Shown here: positions 26,627 through 35,337 of the stretch, piece by piece
Layout: every line of letters begins with the position of its first letter
Position numbering within the stretch: position 1 is the stretch's first letter
Assembly (NCBI GenBank): GCA_040880585.1
Contig: JBBDID010000018.1
Span: forward strand, 89,987 to 153,986
DNA length: 64,000 bases
Direction: 5' to 3'
Source of the DNA: Paracrocinitomix sp040880585
GTDB taxonomy: Bacteria > Bacteroidota > Bacteroidia > Flavobacteriales_D > Crocinitomicaceae
Made by a program: the position numbers and the translations under genes
Notes under the pieces: model-generated
Told to the model about the DNA's origin: nothing
Database searches by the model: none
What the model saw: only the letters and a program-made list of their open reading frames with translations

Positions 26627-26634
26627 CAAAGATA
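26627..26634 (-). promoter_or_regulatory. Putative -7 box of higBA
   Basis: On the minus strand TATCTTTG fits TAnnTTTG, with TTC 20 bases upstream. The transcript would begin roughly 10 bases before the higB ATG. Confidence 0.42.
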
Positions 26635-26732
26635 CTATTTAGTTCTCAAATTACGAACTTTTGAGTGTTGTATTTTCAATGAAGGTCAACATAGAGGGTG
26701 TTACAAAAATCAAAAAGGTGTATCAGTGATAC

Positions 26733-26771
26733 AAAAAAAAACCGATCGATTCACAGCTGCGAACCAATCGG
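26733..26771 (-). terminator. Rho-independent terminator of the DUF2911 gene
   Basis: On the minus strand a stem CCGAT/ATCGG, extended by an imperfect lower part, is followed by eight or more T residues. It lies 25 bases after the stop at 26797. Confidence 0.7.
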
Positions 26772-26796
26772 CTTTTAAACGGGATTTAATTAGTCA

Positions 26797-27648
26797 TTAT
26801 TTTTTTGTCCACTCATCAATAGATGCTTGATTCATTCTCACATAATCCTCATTCCCTGCTTCTTTAGCTGAAGCCATGGATCTTTTTGCTGTGATAATTG
26901 CTTTATCGGTTTTTCCCATTTTCGCCTCAATCAAAGACTGCATTCTCAAATACCAAAATGCTTCTTCACCTCTTAATTCTACCGCCTTTTGGATCCATCC
27001 GTACGCTTTTTCCAAATCCTGATCAGTTTCATAGAAATAAGTGGCTGATCGGTAATAATCATTGGCGTCCGGTCCGGCCATAGTTTTTTCAATACTTGAC
27101 ATGGTGATTTCAGAGGTTGGTGTTTTAATTTTCACCGTTACTTTTGTATTTTCCCAGGAAAAACTCAAATCGGCCGTTTCACCCTTTACAATATTGTCGA
27201 TAGATATAGTAAATGTTTCTACGGTTTCTTTTAGGGCTTTTGTTTTTACATTCACGCGCAATGCCTCTAATGAATCGACCCAGTTTTCAGGGGTTCCCCA
27301 AATCTCGGTTTCTTCATAAAAAATGATGTCCCAGTTGTCTTTGTTAGGGACAGTAAAAAGCGCATAATGTCCTGCAGAAAGCTGTTTTCCTTCAATTTCT
27401 ACCGGTGTGTCAATGCTAAATTGCACAGCTTTGTTCGCTCCGGTTCTCCACATTTCACCATAAGGCACCAGTTCTCCAAATATTTTACGCCCCTTCACTC
27501 CCGGACGGGAATATTCAATGGTGATATTGGTTAAGCCAACAGTTTGTTCAACGGTTGCAGATGGACTTGGTTGTGGTGTTTTAACCTGTGATTGCGCCCC
27601 AATGGCTAACAATCCGGATACACTTAATGCTAAGAATAATTTCTTCAT
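26797..27648 (-). CDS. DUF2911 domain secreted protein
   Basis: 283 residues. The signal peptide ends LLAIGAQSQ. Residues about 28-165 are DUF2911 (VGLTNITIEYSRPGVKGR, then PYGEMWRTGANKAVQF and GHYALFTVPN), a domain frequent in Bacteroidota with unknown function. The C-terminal 90 residues have TPR-like helices (EKAYGWIQKAVELRG). It is probably periplasmic. It is transcribed alone and has its own terminator. Confidence 0.9.
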   Translation of the reverse strand: MKKLFLALSVSGLLAIGAQSQVKTPQPSPSATVEQTVGLTNITIEYSRPGVKGRKIFGELVPYGEMWRTGANKAVQFSIDTPVEIEGKQLSAGHYALFTVPNKDNWDIIFYEETEIWGTPENWVDSLEALRVNVKTKALKETVETFTISIDNIVKGETADLSFSWENTKVTVKIKTPTSEITMSSIEKTMAGPDANDYYRSATYFYETDQDLEKAYGWIQKAVELRGEEAFWYLRMQSLIEAKMGKTDKAIITAKRSMASAKEAGNEDYVRMNQASIDEWTKK

Positions 27649-27920
27649 TTTTCTCTTTTTTATTGGTTCTAACTTAATTTATGTGTTTAAACTTGTTTAT
27701 AAAGATATAAAGTATTGTCGATATCCTTAGAGATGTTGATTTTTATGTGAATAAATGACGATTATTTCTTAGTTTTTGGCTACTTATATTCTCTCAAAAT
27801 CCTATTAATGATAGCCGTTGTCGAACAAATGGAAATAAAGATATGACTTAATCGCAACTGAGTTTTCATTTCAAAGGAGTAACCAATTTTAAAAGATTGC
27901 ATTACATTAGTAACCAACCT

Positions 27921-30239
27921 ATGAAACTGTTTGTTATGATTCCAACTCCTGTTCGCTTATCCCTGCTCTTGTTGTTTTTATGGATGCTTCCCGGCGCACA
28001 CGCACAGGGCGTGTTGAACTTTCATCTTACCGTTTATGATGCCAATCAACAACCCAAAGCAAACTGCCCGGTGGTGATTATTGAAACCTCCAGTTTCAAA
28101 CGAAAAGAATTTAAAACGGATCAGGAAGGAAAGCTAAAAATTGTATTGGATGAGGGAAAACAATGGACTGCAAATATTGGTGCCATGCGCAACCACAACC
28201 TGTTGAATGTCCCTGAATCGGGGGTGAGTAATGCTTCAGCGGTAGCCACTTATGACCCCGAAAGATGGAAACAATTAAATACCCCGCCACCAAATCGTTC
28301 CAGTATTGATTTTGATGAAATTATACAACGCCTTCCATATAACGCCAGACCGGACGCCAACAATGAACTATTGGAAATTGCAGTTGTGTCAGAATACGGC
28401 AAGGTGTATGGTGGGATGGATGTTGCTTTGGTGTGTGCAGCCACTGCCACTAAATATACTGCTACCACAGATCACGAAGGAATTGCACGGTTTAAAATCC
28501 CCCTGAATCAGGAGTATCAGATTGATCTGGATGGAGAAGAAGATTTTGAACAGCATAAAGTAGGGGATAAGCCCTTTAAACGTAGAATCACTTTAACTTA
28601 CACCACTATTCGATTTAAAGAAACGATCAATAAAGCCGGTTATATTGAACAATCTTTTCAGGATCCCTTAAAACCAATTTCTAATCGTGTACTGGTGGGA
28701 GTTCAGGTAATGGGAGGCCCTAACAACGGAAAAGGAGAAGATATTTATCTGGAAATGACCTATTCCAACAAAAAATACCACGGAACAACCAATCAAGAGG
28801 GCATGGTGTATTTTTTATTGCCTAAAAAACATGCCTACCGGGTGAATTTTAACTATCAAGACGGTGCTGGAGTGATTGATCTTACAAGATTTTATGGGAT
28901 TGGGAATATGAACACCGGTTTTATGTATGTTCCTGAAGAGCGCTTACAATATCCTGAGCGATTTTTACCCACTAAAAAAGATGTTCCTTCTTTGGATATC
29001 AATGACTTTGTCAGCAAGACCTATCCTGACACAGAAGATGATGAGTTGATCAATGTACATGTAAAATGGGGAAGTAATAAAATTAACTCCTCTTCTAAAG
29101 AAGCCATTCTTGAAATCGGTTTCTCCGTAAAAGAGCCGGAGGAAAAAAAATCGCTTTCAAAGCCCTTAAACATTGTATTTGTACTGGATAAAAGTGGTTC
29201 TATGGCGGGTGAGAACATAGATGTACTAAAGTCGGCTATGTTTCATTTTATTGAGCGATTACGGCCACAAGATCATGTTGCCCTGATATTTTTTGATACC
29301 GAAGCAGTCATAGCTTACGAATCAAAAGCGGTCAATCAAAAAATCCTGAAAGATATAGTAGGTGCTGCACAGGCTTCAGGAGGAACCAGCATTTATGAAG
29401 GACTCAAACTGGGTTATCAGGAAGTGAGTAAACACAGTGATGATCAATCAGTAGATCGCCTCATTCTCTTAACAGATGGCTATGGATCAAAACCTGTAGA
29501 AGAAGTGTTGGAACTATCTGCCAACTACTTTAAAAAAGGGTTGACGATATCTACTATTGGCGTAGGCACTTCCTATAATGCCGCTTTGCTCACCTTGCTC
29601 AGCCAGTACAGTGGTGGAGCAGAACATCACGCCATTGAATCGGATAAAATCCCCTTGGCGTTGGACAAAGAATTTGAGAGTCTTTTGTATCCTTTAGCAT
29701 CTAATTTAAAGGTTAAGGTGAAGTATAATAATAAAATCATTTACAAGACATTATATGGGGCTCCTGAATTCAGTAACACCAACAGTGCAGTAACCTTTAA
29801 ACTGAGTAAAATTTACAGTTCATTCAACAAAATGGCCTTATTGAAATTCAAACTGGAAAATGCGGACAAGGATATCGAAAAAGAGAAAATCAGTATTCAG
29901 GTAAGTTATTTTGATGAACAAAAGCAAGAGCAGATAGAAATAGTGAGAGAAACACAGTTGGAATGGACTGAAGAAACAGATGTGGAAATGCTGTATGATC
30001 AGGACATGAAGAACGCTTATTCCATAGCCGTTATCAATCAGTCACTCAAAGTGATTGCCGATCTTTGTGACAGTGAAAATTATAAAGCCGCCAGGGATCA
30101 ACTTAACGAAACCATTAAATCGCTAAAAAAGATTACGAATGAAAAATATACGGATGAAATGATTCCGGTCTTGGAAATGATAAAAGACTACATGAGAGGT
30201 CTGGATCAGGCATTAAAAAATCAAGCGGGGATGAAGTGA
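27921..30239 (+). CDS. Secreted VWA domain protein
   Basis: 772 residues from the ATG at 27921; a TTG at 27897 would add eight. The signal peptide is hydrophobic and ends PGAHAQG. About 400 residues of beta-sandwich carboxypeptidase-regulatory-like domains follow. The VWA domain has an intact MIDAS: DKSGSMAGE near residue 421, a Thr/Ser in ASGGTSIYEG and TDGYGS. A C-terminal helical region closes the protein. The metal-bound VWA domain should mediate protein interaction in the periplasm or at the surface. No partner lies in the same operon. Confidence 0.87.
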   Translation: MKLFVMIPTPVRLSLLLLFLWMLPGAHAQGVLNFHLTVYDANQQPKANCPVVIIETSSFKRKEFKTDQEGKLKIVLDEGKQWTANIGAMRNHNLLNVPESGVSNASAVATYDPERWKQLNTPPPNRSSIDFDEIIQRLPYNARPDANNELLEIAVVSEYGKVYGGMDVALVCAATATKYTATTDHEGIARFKIPLNQEYQIDLDGEEDFEQHKVGDKPFKRRITLTYTTIRFKETINKAGYIEQSFQDPLKPISNRVLVGVQVMGGPNNGKGEDIYLEMTYSNKKYHGTTNQEGMVYFLLPKKHAYRVNFNYQDGAGVIDLTRFYGIGNMNTGFMYVPEERLQYPERFLPTKKDVPSLDINDFVSKTYPDTEDDELINVHVKWGSNKINSSSKEAILEIGFSVKEPEEKKSLSKPLNIVFVLDKSGSMAGENIDVLKSAMFHFIERLRPQDHVALIFFDTEAVIAYESKAVNQKILKDIVGAAQASGGTSIYEGLKLGYQEVSKHSDDQSVDRLILLTDGYGSKPVEEVLELSANYFKKGLTISTIGVGTSYNAALLTLLSQYSGGAEHHAIESDKIPLALDKEFESLLYPLASNLKVKVKYNNKIIYKTLYGAPEFSNTNSAVTFKLSKIYSSFNKMALLKFKLENADKDIEKEKISIQVSYFDEQKQEQIEIVRETQLEWTEETDVEMLYDQDMKNAYSIAVINQSLKVIADLCDSENYKAARDQLNETIKSLKKITNEKYTDEMIPVLEMIKDYMRGLDQALKNQAGMK

Positions 30240-30355
30240 AGGAAGGAGCTGGCTGAAATATATCAATATCCTACTTCTTATAGTTTTGGACAGGATTTTC
30301 CGTTGGTCATTCTAAAGTAAAGGTGGAATAGCGTTTTTTCAAACAGTAATCGTGC

Positions 30356-31462
30356 TTAGTCGTTAAGCCAATGTACAAATCGTTGCCACAAGCCTTTTGG
30401 TTGTTGCTTATTGCCTTCGATTTTTCTTTCTGCTTTTTTGGCTTCTTTTTTGGCTTTGGTTTTTTCTTGCTTTGGTTTGACCTTAGCAGCTACCTGTTCT
30501 TCGTAATAGCGTTTTTTCTTTTCTTTTTCCCGCTCAATTCGCTCTCGCGTTTTCTTTTCATGAACACTTTTCTTACGGTTTTTCTTTTGTTCCAGCGTAA
30601 AGTGATATTCACCCCTTGCATTTTTATAAATCGAATATTCCTCTTCTTCCTCTATGTTTTCTTTTACTTCGGCGGGGGTTTCTTTTGTAACGGCTTTTAC
30701 CTTCTCCTTTGTTTCATCCTCCATCTGAGCATCCAAATCAGCAAATAAAGCTTCTTTTTCTTCATCTTTCTCTTCTTCTGTTAATTCAGGGAAATCTGAA
30801 GTATCGACATCACCATCCAATTCGTCAATTTCTGATTCTACTTTTTCAGCTGAGGGAAGTTCAACCTCTTCATTCATTAACTTTTCTGCTTCTTTATCCT
30901 GACTCAGATCAATTTTACCTACCACTTTTAACCCTTCCAGTTTGTCTACTCGGGCGGCAATAATATCGGCATCCGGATCAACTTCTACTTCCTCAAAATT
31001 TTCTGTATCAGAAGTATCCGTGCTTTCTTTCTGATCAGTTGTTTCAACTTCATCATCATGTTCAATGCTCACCACTTTCTTCTTAGGAGAAACGGCTGAT
31101 TCTTTATCTTCCACCGGTAAAATGGGTGCCACTTCTTCCACTTCTTCCACTTCTACAGCTTCTTCAGCTTCTTCGGCTATCTCTTTGAGGGATTCAAGAT
31201 CCGTATCAACAGTTGTGTCAATTTCTTCGTTGATGTGATCATCTACTTCTTCCACAGGTTCTGTCTGGATCTTTTCCTTTTTTATCTTCTTGGGCTCAGC
31301 TTTTTCAGCGACTTTATATGTATTGAGTACTGCCTGCTCGTGTTCTTCTTCAACTTTGACATTGGGGTCATTGTCCAGTTCCACCTTGAATTCGTCCAAA
31401 ATGAATTTTCTAATTTCAGCAGGTTTTGTTTTTACTTTTCTCGCGAGTTGAGCTAATCTCAT
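30356..31462 (-). CDS. Highly charged protein with IF-2 N-terminal-like domain
   Basis: 368 residues from the ATG at 31462. Residues 1-45 (MRLAQLARKVKTKPAEIRKF, then LDEFKVELDNDPNVKV) resemble the small helical N-terminal domain of translation initiation factor IF-2. The middle 230 residues are rich in Glu and Asp and of low complexity. The C-terminal 80 residues are strongly basic (KKSVHEKKTRERIEREKEKK) and end QRFVHWLND. There is no GTPase domain, so it is not IF-2 itself. A longer frame to 31603 would add 47 residues without similarity. A role in ribosome or RNA binding is inference. Confidence 0.7.
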   Translation of the reverse strand: MRLAQLARKVKTKPAEIRKFILDEFKVELDNDPNVKVEEEHEQAVLNTYKVAEKAEPKKIKKEKIQTEPVEEVDDHINEEIDTTVDTDLESLKEIAEEAEEAVEVEEVEEVAPILPVEDKESAVSPKKKVVSIEHDDEVETTDQKESTDTSDTENFEEVEVDPDADIIAARVDKLEGLKVVGKIDLSQDKEAEKLMNEEVELPSAEKVESEIDELDGDVDTSDFPELTEEEKDEEKEALFADLDAQMEDETKEKVKAVTKETPAEVKENIEEEEEYSIYKNARGEYHFTLEQKKNRKKSVHEKKTRERIEREKEKKKRYYEEQVAAKVKPKQEKTKAKKEAKKAERKIEGNKQQPKGLWQRFVHWLND

Positions 31463-31721
31463 GCTTTTCTTTATTTTTTTCCTTTTACTGACACAAATAT
31501 AATTGAACTTAAGGGAACTTATCCCCGATTCACAAAAGTATTTAACCGTTAAGGGAGGAATCAGTTTACTGTGCGGTTTTTCAAATGAATTTAACGTCCA
31601 CACCCCCTCAGAAAGTTAAACATCCAAGATAAAGTCAGTTCAACACTTGGCATTGAGCAAAGAATAATTCTTATCATTGTTCTGACTCCGCAAAAGATAA
31701 AATAAGCCTTGCATGAGCTAA

Positions 31722-32441
31722 ATGATGAATAAAAAGAAGGATATTACAGATCACATTACCGAAAAAAGGCAAAGACAAGCCCGGTTCTTGTACCTCACGC
31801 TGGGAGGTATTTTTATTGCTTTACTGGTCACTTGTAATCTGATCTTTCTAAAGTTTATTCACCTTGAGCCCTTTGGATCATTTAGCATTATTATTTCTGT
31901 GGGATTGATTCCATACCCTCTCACTTTTCTAGTGACGGATATTATCTCAGAAATTTTTGGTGAAAAGCGGGCTAATGATGTGGTAAAAGCCGGGTTGATC
32001 TGTGCGCTTTTGGTGATTGGCCTCACGTATATCGCAGACATAGTGCCGGCTTATGTAGACTCACCGGTTACGGATGAAGAATTTCATCACGTTTTCGGAT
32101 TGGCGGGCGTTGCTGTAACAGCTTCCATGTTAGCTTATCTGCTGGCACAATTCATTGACATTAAGATCTATCATTTTTGGAAGCGCAAAACAAAGGGTAA
32201 GCACCTTTGGTTACGAAATAACTTTTCCACCTTCACTTCTCAAATTGTTGATTCATTGGTGGTGCTGTTATTACTTTGTAGCTTTGACGCCCTGGCCTGG
32301 AGCAATTTTTTACTCATCTTTTCAGGCATGATCTTTTATAAGATTTTAGTCGCTATACTGGATACGCCTTTACTTTACCTCTCTGTTTACCTGATTAAAC
32401 GCCATTTTGGACTGAAGGAAAATGAAGAGATTCAAGGATAA
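31722..32441 (+). CDS. yhhQ: Queuosine precursor transporter (YhhQ/VUT family)
   Basis: 239 residues with about six membrane helices. Typical family features are TCNLIFLKF in helix 1, a PYPLTFLVTDIISEIFG segment and a DSLVVLLLL helix. YhhQ imports the 7-deazaguanine precursors preQ0/preQ1 used for queuosine in tRNA. No queuosine biosynthesis gene is adjacent. Two ATG codons (31722, 31725) are possible starts. Confidence 0.88.
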   Translation: MMNKKKDITDHITEKRQRQARFLYLTLGGIFIALLVTCNLIFLKFIHLEPFGSFSIIISVGLIPYPLTFLVTDIISEIFGEKRANDVVKAGLICALLVIGLTYIADIVPAYVDSPVTDEEFHHVFGLAGVAVTASMLAYLLAQFIDIKIYHFWKRKTKGKHLWLRNNFSTFTSQIVDSLVVLLLLCSFDALAWSNFLLIFSGMIFYKILVAILDTPLLYLSVYLIKRHFGLKENEEIQG

Positions 32442-32448
32442 GCAAAAA

Positions 32449-32482
32449 AAATCCCCTCCGATTCTGTCGGAAGGGATTTGAT
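32449..32482. terminator. Bidirectional terminator between yhhQ and clpC
   Basis: AAATCCCCTCCGA (32449-32461) pairs with TCGGAAGGGATTT (32467-32479) around a 5-base loop, with A and T tracts outside both arms. It can serve the two convergent genes. Confidence 0.82.
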
Positions 32483-32483
32483 T

Positions 32484-35036
32484 TTAATCACTTTTCTTTT
32501 CTTCTTTCTTTTTGGTGTCTTTGCCTTTATCGATCTTGATTTTGATCTCTTCTTTCTTTTTATCCAAATCTACCGTGATGGTGTCGCCTTCACTCAAAGA
32601 AGCATTGATGATCTCTTCAGCAAGCGGGTCTTCAATGTATTTTTGAATGGCCCGGTTGAGTGGACGCGCTCCGTACTTCTCATCATAACCTTTATTGGCA
32701 ATAAAATCTTTAGCCGGTTTGGTGACTTTGATTTCGTATCCCAATTCATTGATTCGTCCATACAGCTCATTCAATTCAATTTCAATGATCTTATGAATGT
32801 CCTCGATTTTCAATGAGTTAAAAACGATCATGTCATCAATTCTGTTCAGGAATTCCGGAGAAAAAGCTTTTTTCAGTGCATTTTGAATGACCCTTTGGGT
32901 GTTATCATCTTCCTGCTCTTTTCTGGCTTTGGTTCCAAAACCAACCCCGGTTCCAAAGTCGGCCAATTGTCTGGCACCAATATTAGAGGTCATGATCAGA
33001 ATTGTATTCTTAAAGTCGATCTTTCTTCCCAGACCATCTGTCATGTGTCCGTCATCCAATGCCTGTAACAGCATATTGAATACATCAGGATGCGCTTTCT
33101 CAATCTCATCCAACAGAATGATAGAGTAGGGCTTTCTTCTTACTTTCTCGGTAAGTTGTCCACCTTCTTCGTATCCAACGTAGCCCGGAGGCGCTCCCAC
33201 TAATCTTGAAACAGAGAATTTCTCCATGTATTCAGACATGTCAATACGAATCAAAGCATCTGCCGAATCAAAAAGTGTTTTCGCCAGTATCTTCGCCAAT
33301 TGTGTTTTTCCCACACCGGTTGGCCCCAGAAAGAAGAAAGATCCGATTGGCTTGTTGGGATCCTTTAATCCCGCACGGTTTCTCTGAATGGCTTTCACTA
33401 CCTTAGCGATCGCTTCATCCTGACCAATAACATGACCTTTTATAGCATTGCCTAAGTTCATGATGCGCCCGGTTTCTGATTCCGAAACTTTTTGTAGTGG
33501 AATACCGGTCATCATAGAAACAACTTCTGCTACATGATCTTCTGTCACCTTTATTCTATGTGCTTTGGATTCTTCTTCCCATTTCTTTTGGGCAGCATCT
33601 AGTTTCTCTAGCAAATTCTTTTCTGTGTCTCTTAATTCAGCTGCCTTTTCATACTGCTGACTTTTGATCACATCCCCTTTTTCTTCCTTAATATCCTCAA
33701 TTTTTTTCTCCAGTTCAATGATCTCTTTTGGGACATTAATATTGGTGATATGCACGCGCGAACCAACTTCGTCCATGGCGTCAATGGCTTTATCCGGCAG
33801 ATTACGATCTGAAATATACCGTTCTGTTAATTTTACACAGGCTTCAATGGCATCTTCATCATAAGTAACGGAGTGATGTTCTTCATATCGTTCTTTAATA
33901 TTGTTGAGAATGATAATGGTCTCATCAATACTGGTAGGTTCAACAAGTACTTTTTGAAACCGTCGTTCTAAAGCGCCATCTTTTTCAATGTATTGACGGT
34001 ATTCATCCAGTGTTGTGGCACCGATTACCTGAATCTCACCCCTGGCAAGTGCTGGCTTGAACATATTTGAAGCATCTAATGAGCCGGATGCTCCACCCGC
34101 ACCGATAATGGTATGAATCTCATCAATGAATAAGATAATGTCTCTGGCCTTTTCCAGCTCATTCATCACTGCCTTCATTCGCTCTTCAAATTGACCCCTA
34201 TATTTGGTTCCGGCAACAAGTGAAGCCAAATCCAAAGAAATGATCCGTTTTCCAAAAAGCACACGTGATACTTTCTTTTGAACAATTCTCAAAGCAAGTC
34301 CTTCAGCAATGGCAGATTTACCCACACCGGGTTCTCCAATCAAAATGGGATTGTTCTTTTTCCGTCGGGCCAGAATCTGAGAAACACGTTCAATTTCATT
34401 CACTCTGCCCACAATCGGATCCAGCTTGTCTTGTTCAGCCATAGCCGTCAGGTCACGTCCAAAATTGTCCAGTACAGGGGTTTTTGATTTTGCCTCTCCT
34501 GAGCGTTTAGAACCTCCTGATCCGTAGCTTGATCCTCCACCGGTTCCCGGTGTATCATCCGCTGTGTCTCCCGGAAATTCTGCTTTTGGATAACTTTCTT
34601 CTTCTATCATTGCTTCTAATTCCTCTTTTACGTTTTCATAAATCACACCATATTTATTTAATATGCGTGTGGCAATATTGTTTTCTTCTCTTAATATAGC
34701 CAATAAAATGTGTTCTGTACCTACCTTGGTACTTTTAAACAATTTTGCTTCCAGATAAGTAATCTTAAGCACTTTTTCTGCCTGTCTTACCAGCGGAATA
34801 TTGTTGGCGCTAATGCTCTTTACGCGCGTTTCTTTCAGGGTTTTTTCCAATTCTGCTCTGATTTGAGAAAAATCCACCTGAAACTCTTTTAATAATTTAA
34901 TCGCCAATCCTTCTCCTTCTCTTAAAATGCCAAGCAGGATATGCTCTACTCCCAGGTAGTCATTTCCCAATCTCAGCGCTTCTTCTCTACTATAAGATAA
35001 GACGTCTTTAGCTCTTGCTGAAAAGTTTGCGTTCAT
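32484..35036 (-). CDS. clpC: ClpC-type ATP-dependent Clp protease ATP-binding subunit
   Basis: An AAA+ unfoldase of 850 residues that feeds substrates to ClpP. The N-terminus has two Clp-N repeats (LGVEHILLGILREGEG, VGTEHILLAILREEN). The first ATPase module has Walker A GEPGVGKSAIAEG near 235 and Walker B LFIDEIHTIIGAG. A UVR-like middle region (QQYEKAAELRDTEKNLLEKL) marks it as ClpC rather than ClpB or ClpA. The second module has GPTGVGKTQLAK near 575. A Ser/Gly linker lies at about 155-175. No ctsR/mcsAB genes are present, as usual in this phylum. Confidence 0.96.
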   Translation of the reverse strand: MNANFSARAKDVLSYSREEALRLGNDYLGVEHILLGILREGEGLAIKLLKEFQVDFSQIRAELEKTLKETRVKSISANNIPLVRQAEKVLKITYLEAKLFKSTKVGTEHILLAILREENNIATRILNKYGVIYENVKEELEAMIEEESYPKAEFPGDTADDTPGTGGGSSYGSGGSKRSGEAKSKTPVLDNFGRDLTAMAEQDKLDPIVGRVNEIERVSQILARRKKNNPILIGEPGVGKSAIAEGLALRIVQKKVSRVLFGKRIISLDLASLVAGTKYRGQFEERMKAVMNELEKARDIILFIDEIHTIIGAGGASGSLDASNMFKPALARGEIQVIGATTLDEYRQYIEKDGALERRFQKVLVEPTSIDETIIILNNIKERYEEHHSVTYDEDAIEACVKLTERYISDRNLPDKAIDAMDEVGSRVHITNINVPKEIIELEKKIEDIKEEKGDVIKSQQYEKAAELRDTEKNLLEKLDAAQKKWEEESKAHRIKVTEDHVAEVVSMMTGIPLQKVSESETGRIMNLGNAIKGHVIGQDEAIAKVVKAIQRNRAGLKDPNKPIGSFFFLGPTGVGKTQLAKILAKTLFDSADALIRIDMSEYMEKFSVSRLVGAPPGYVGYEEGGQLTEKVRRKPYSIILLDEIEKAHPDVFNMLLQALDDGHMTDGLGRKIDFKNTILIMTSNIGARQLADFGTGVGFGTKARKEQEDDNTQRVIQNALKKAFSPEFLNRIDDMIVFNSLKIEDIHKIIEIELNELYGRINELGYEIKVTKPAKDFIANKGYDEKYGARPLNRAIQKYIEDPLAEEIINASLSEGDTITVDLDKKKEEIKIKIDKGKDTKKKEEKKSD

Positions 35037-35337
35037 ATAAAATTTGTCGTGTTATGTCATCTGAAATTACAAAGTGTAAATTTCGAGATGCTGTTGTTTA
35101 TAGTTTAACAAATAATCCGGTTGATTAGTTACACCAATTACTCCGGACAAAACCAATATATCTAAAAATACGCGATAAATATCACAATTTCAAAAATAAC
35201 TTCTACAAATTCTGTTCCGATTGTTAATAAAGAGTTTTATCGGCCCTCTTTTGTTAATAAGTCGCCATTATGTCATGGCAGTCGTTAGCCATGAAATGTG
35301 TATTTTCGGGCTTTGGAAAAAAACAACACATTGAAAT
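35037..35337. other. Divergent clpC-gyrA intergenic region
   Basis: 301 AT-rich bases that must carry both promoters. A TATTTTCG sequence at about 35301 is close to the -7 consensus for gyrA. I see no convincing -33/-7 pair on either strand, and no hairpin or small gene. Confidence 0.5.

Noticed and set aside
30371..31456. Phe/Leu-rich plus-strand ORFs
   Set aside because: They are antisense images of the Lys/Glu-rich coding strand, where AAA, GAA and AAG codons read as Phe, Leu and Ser.
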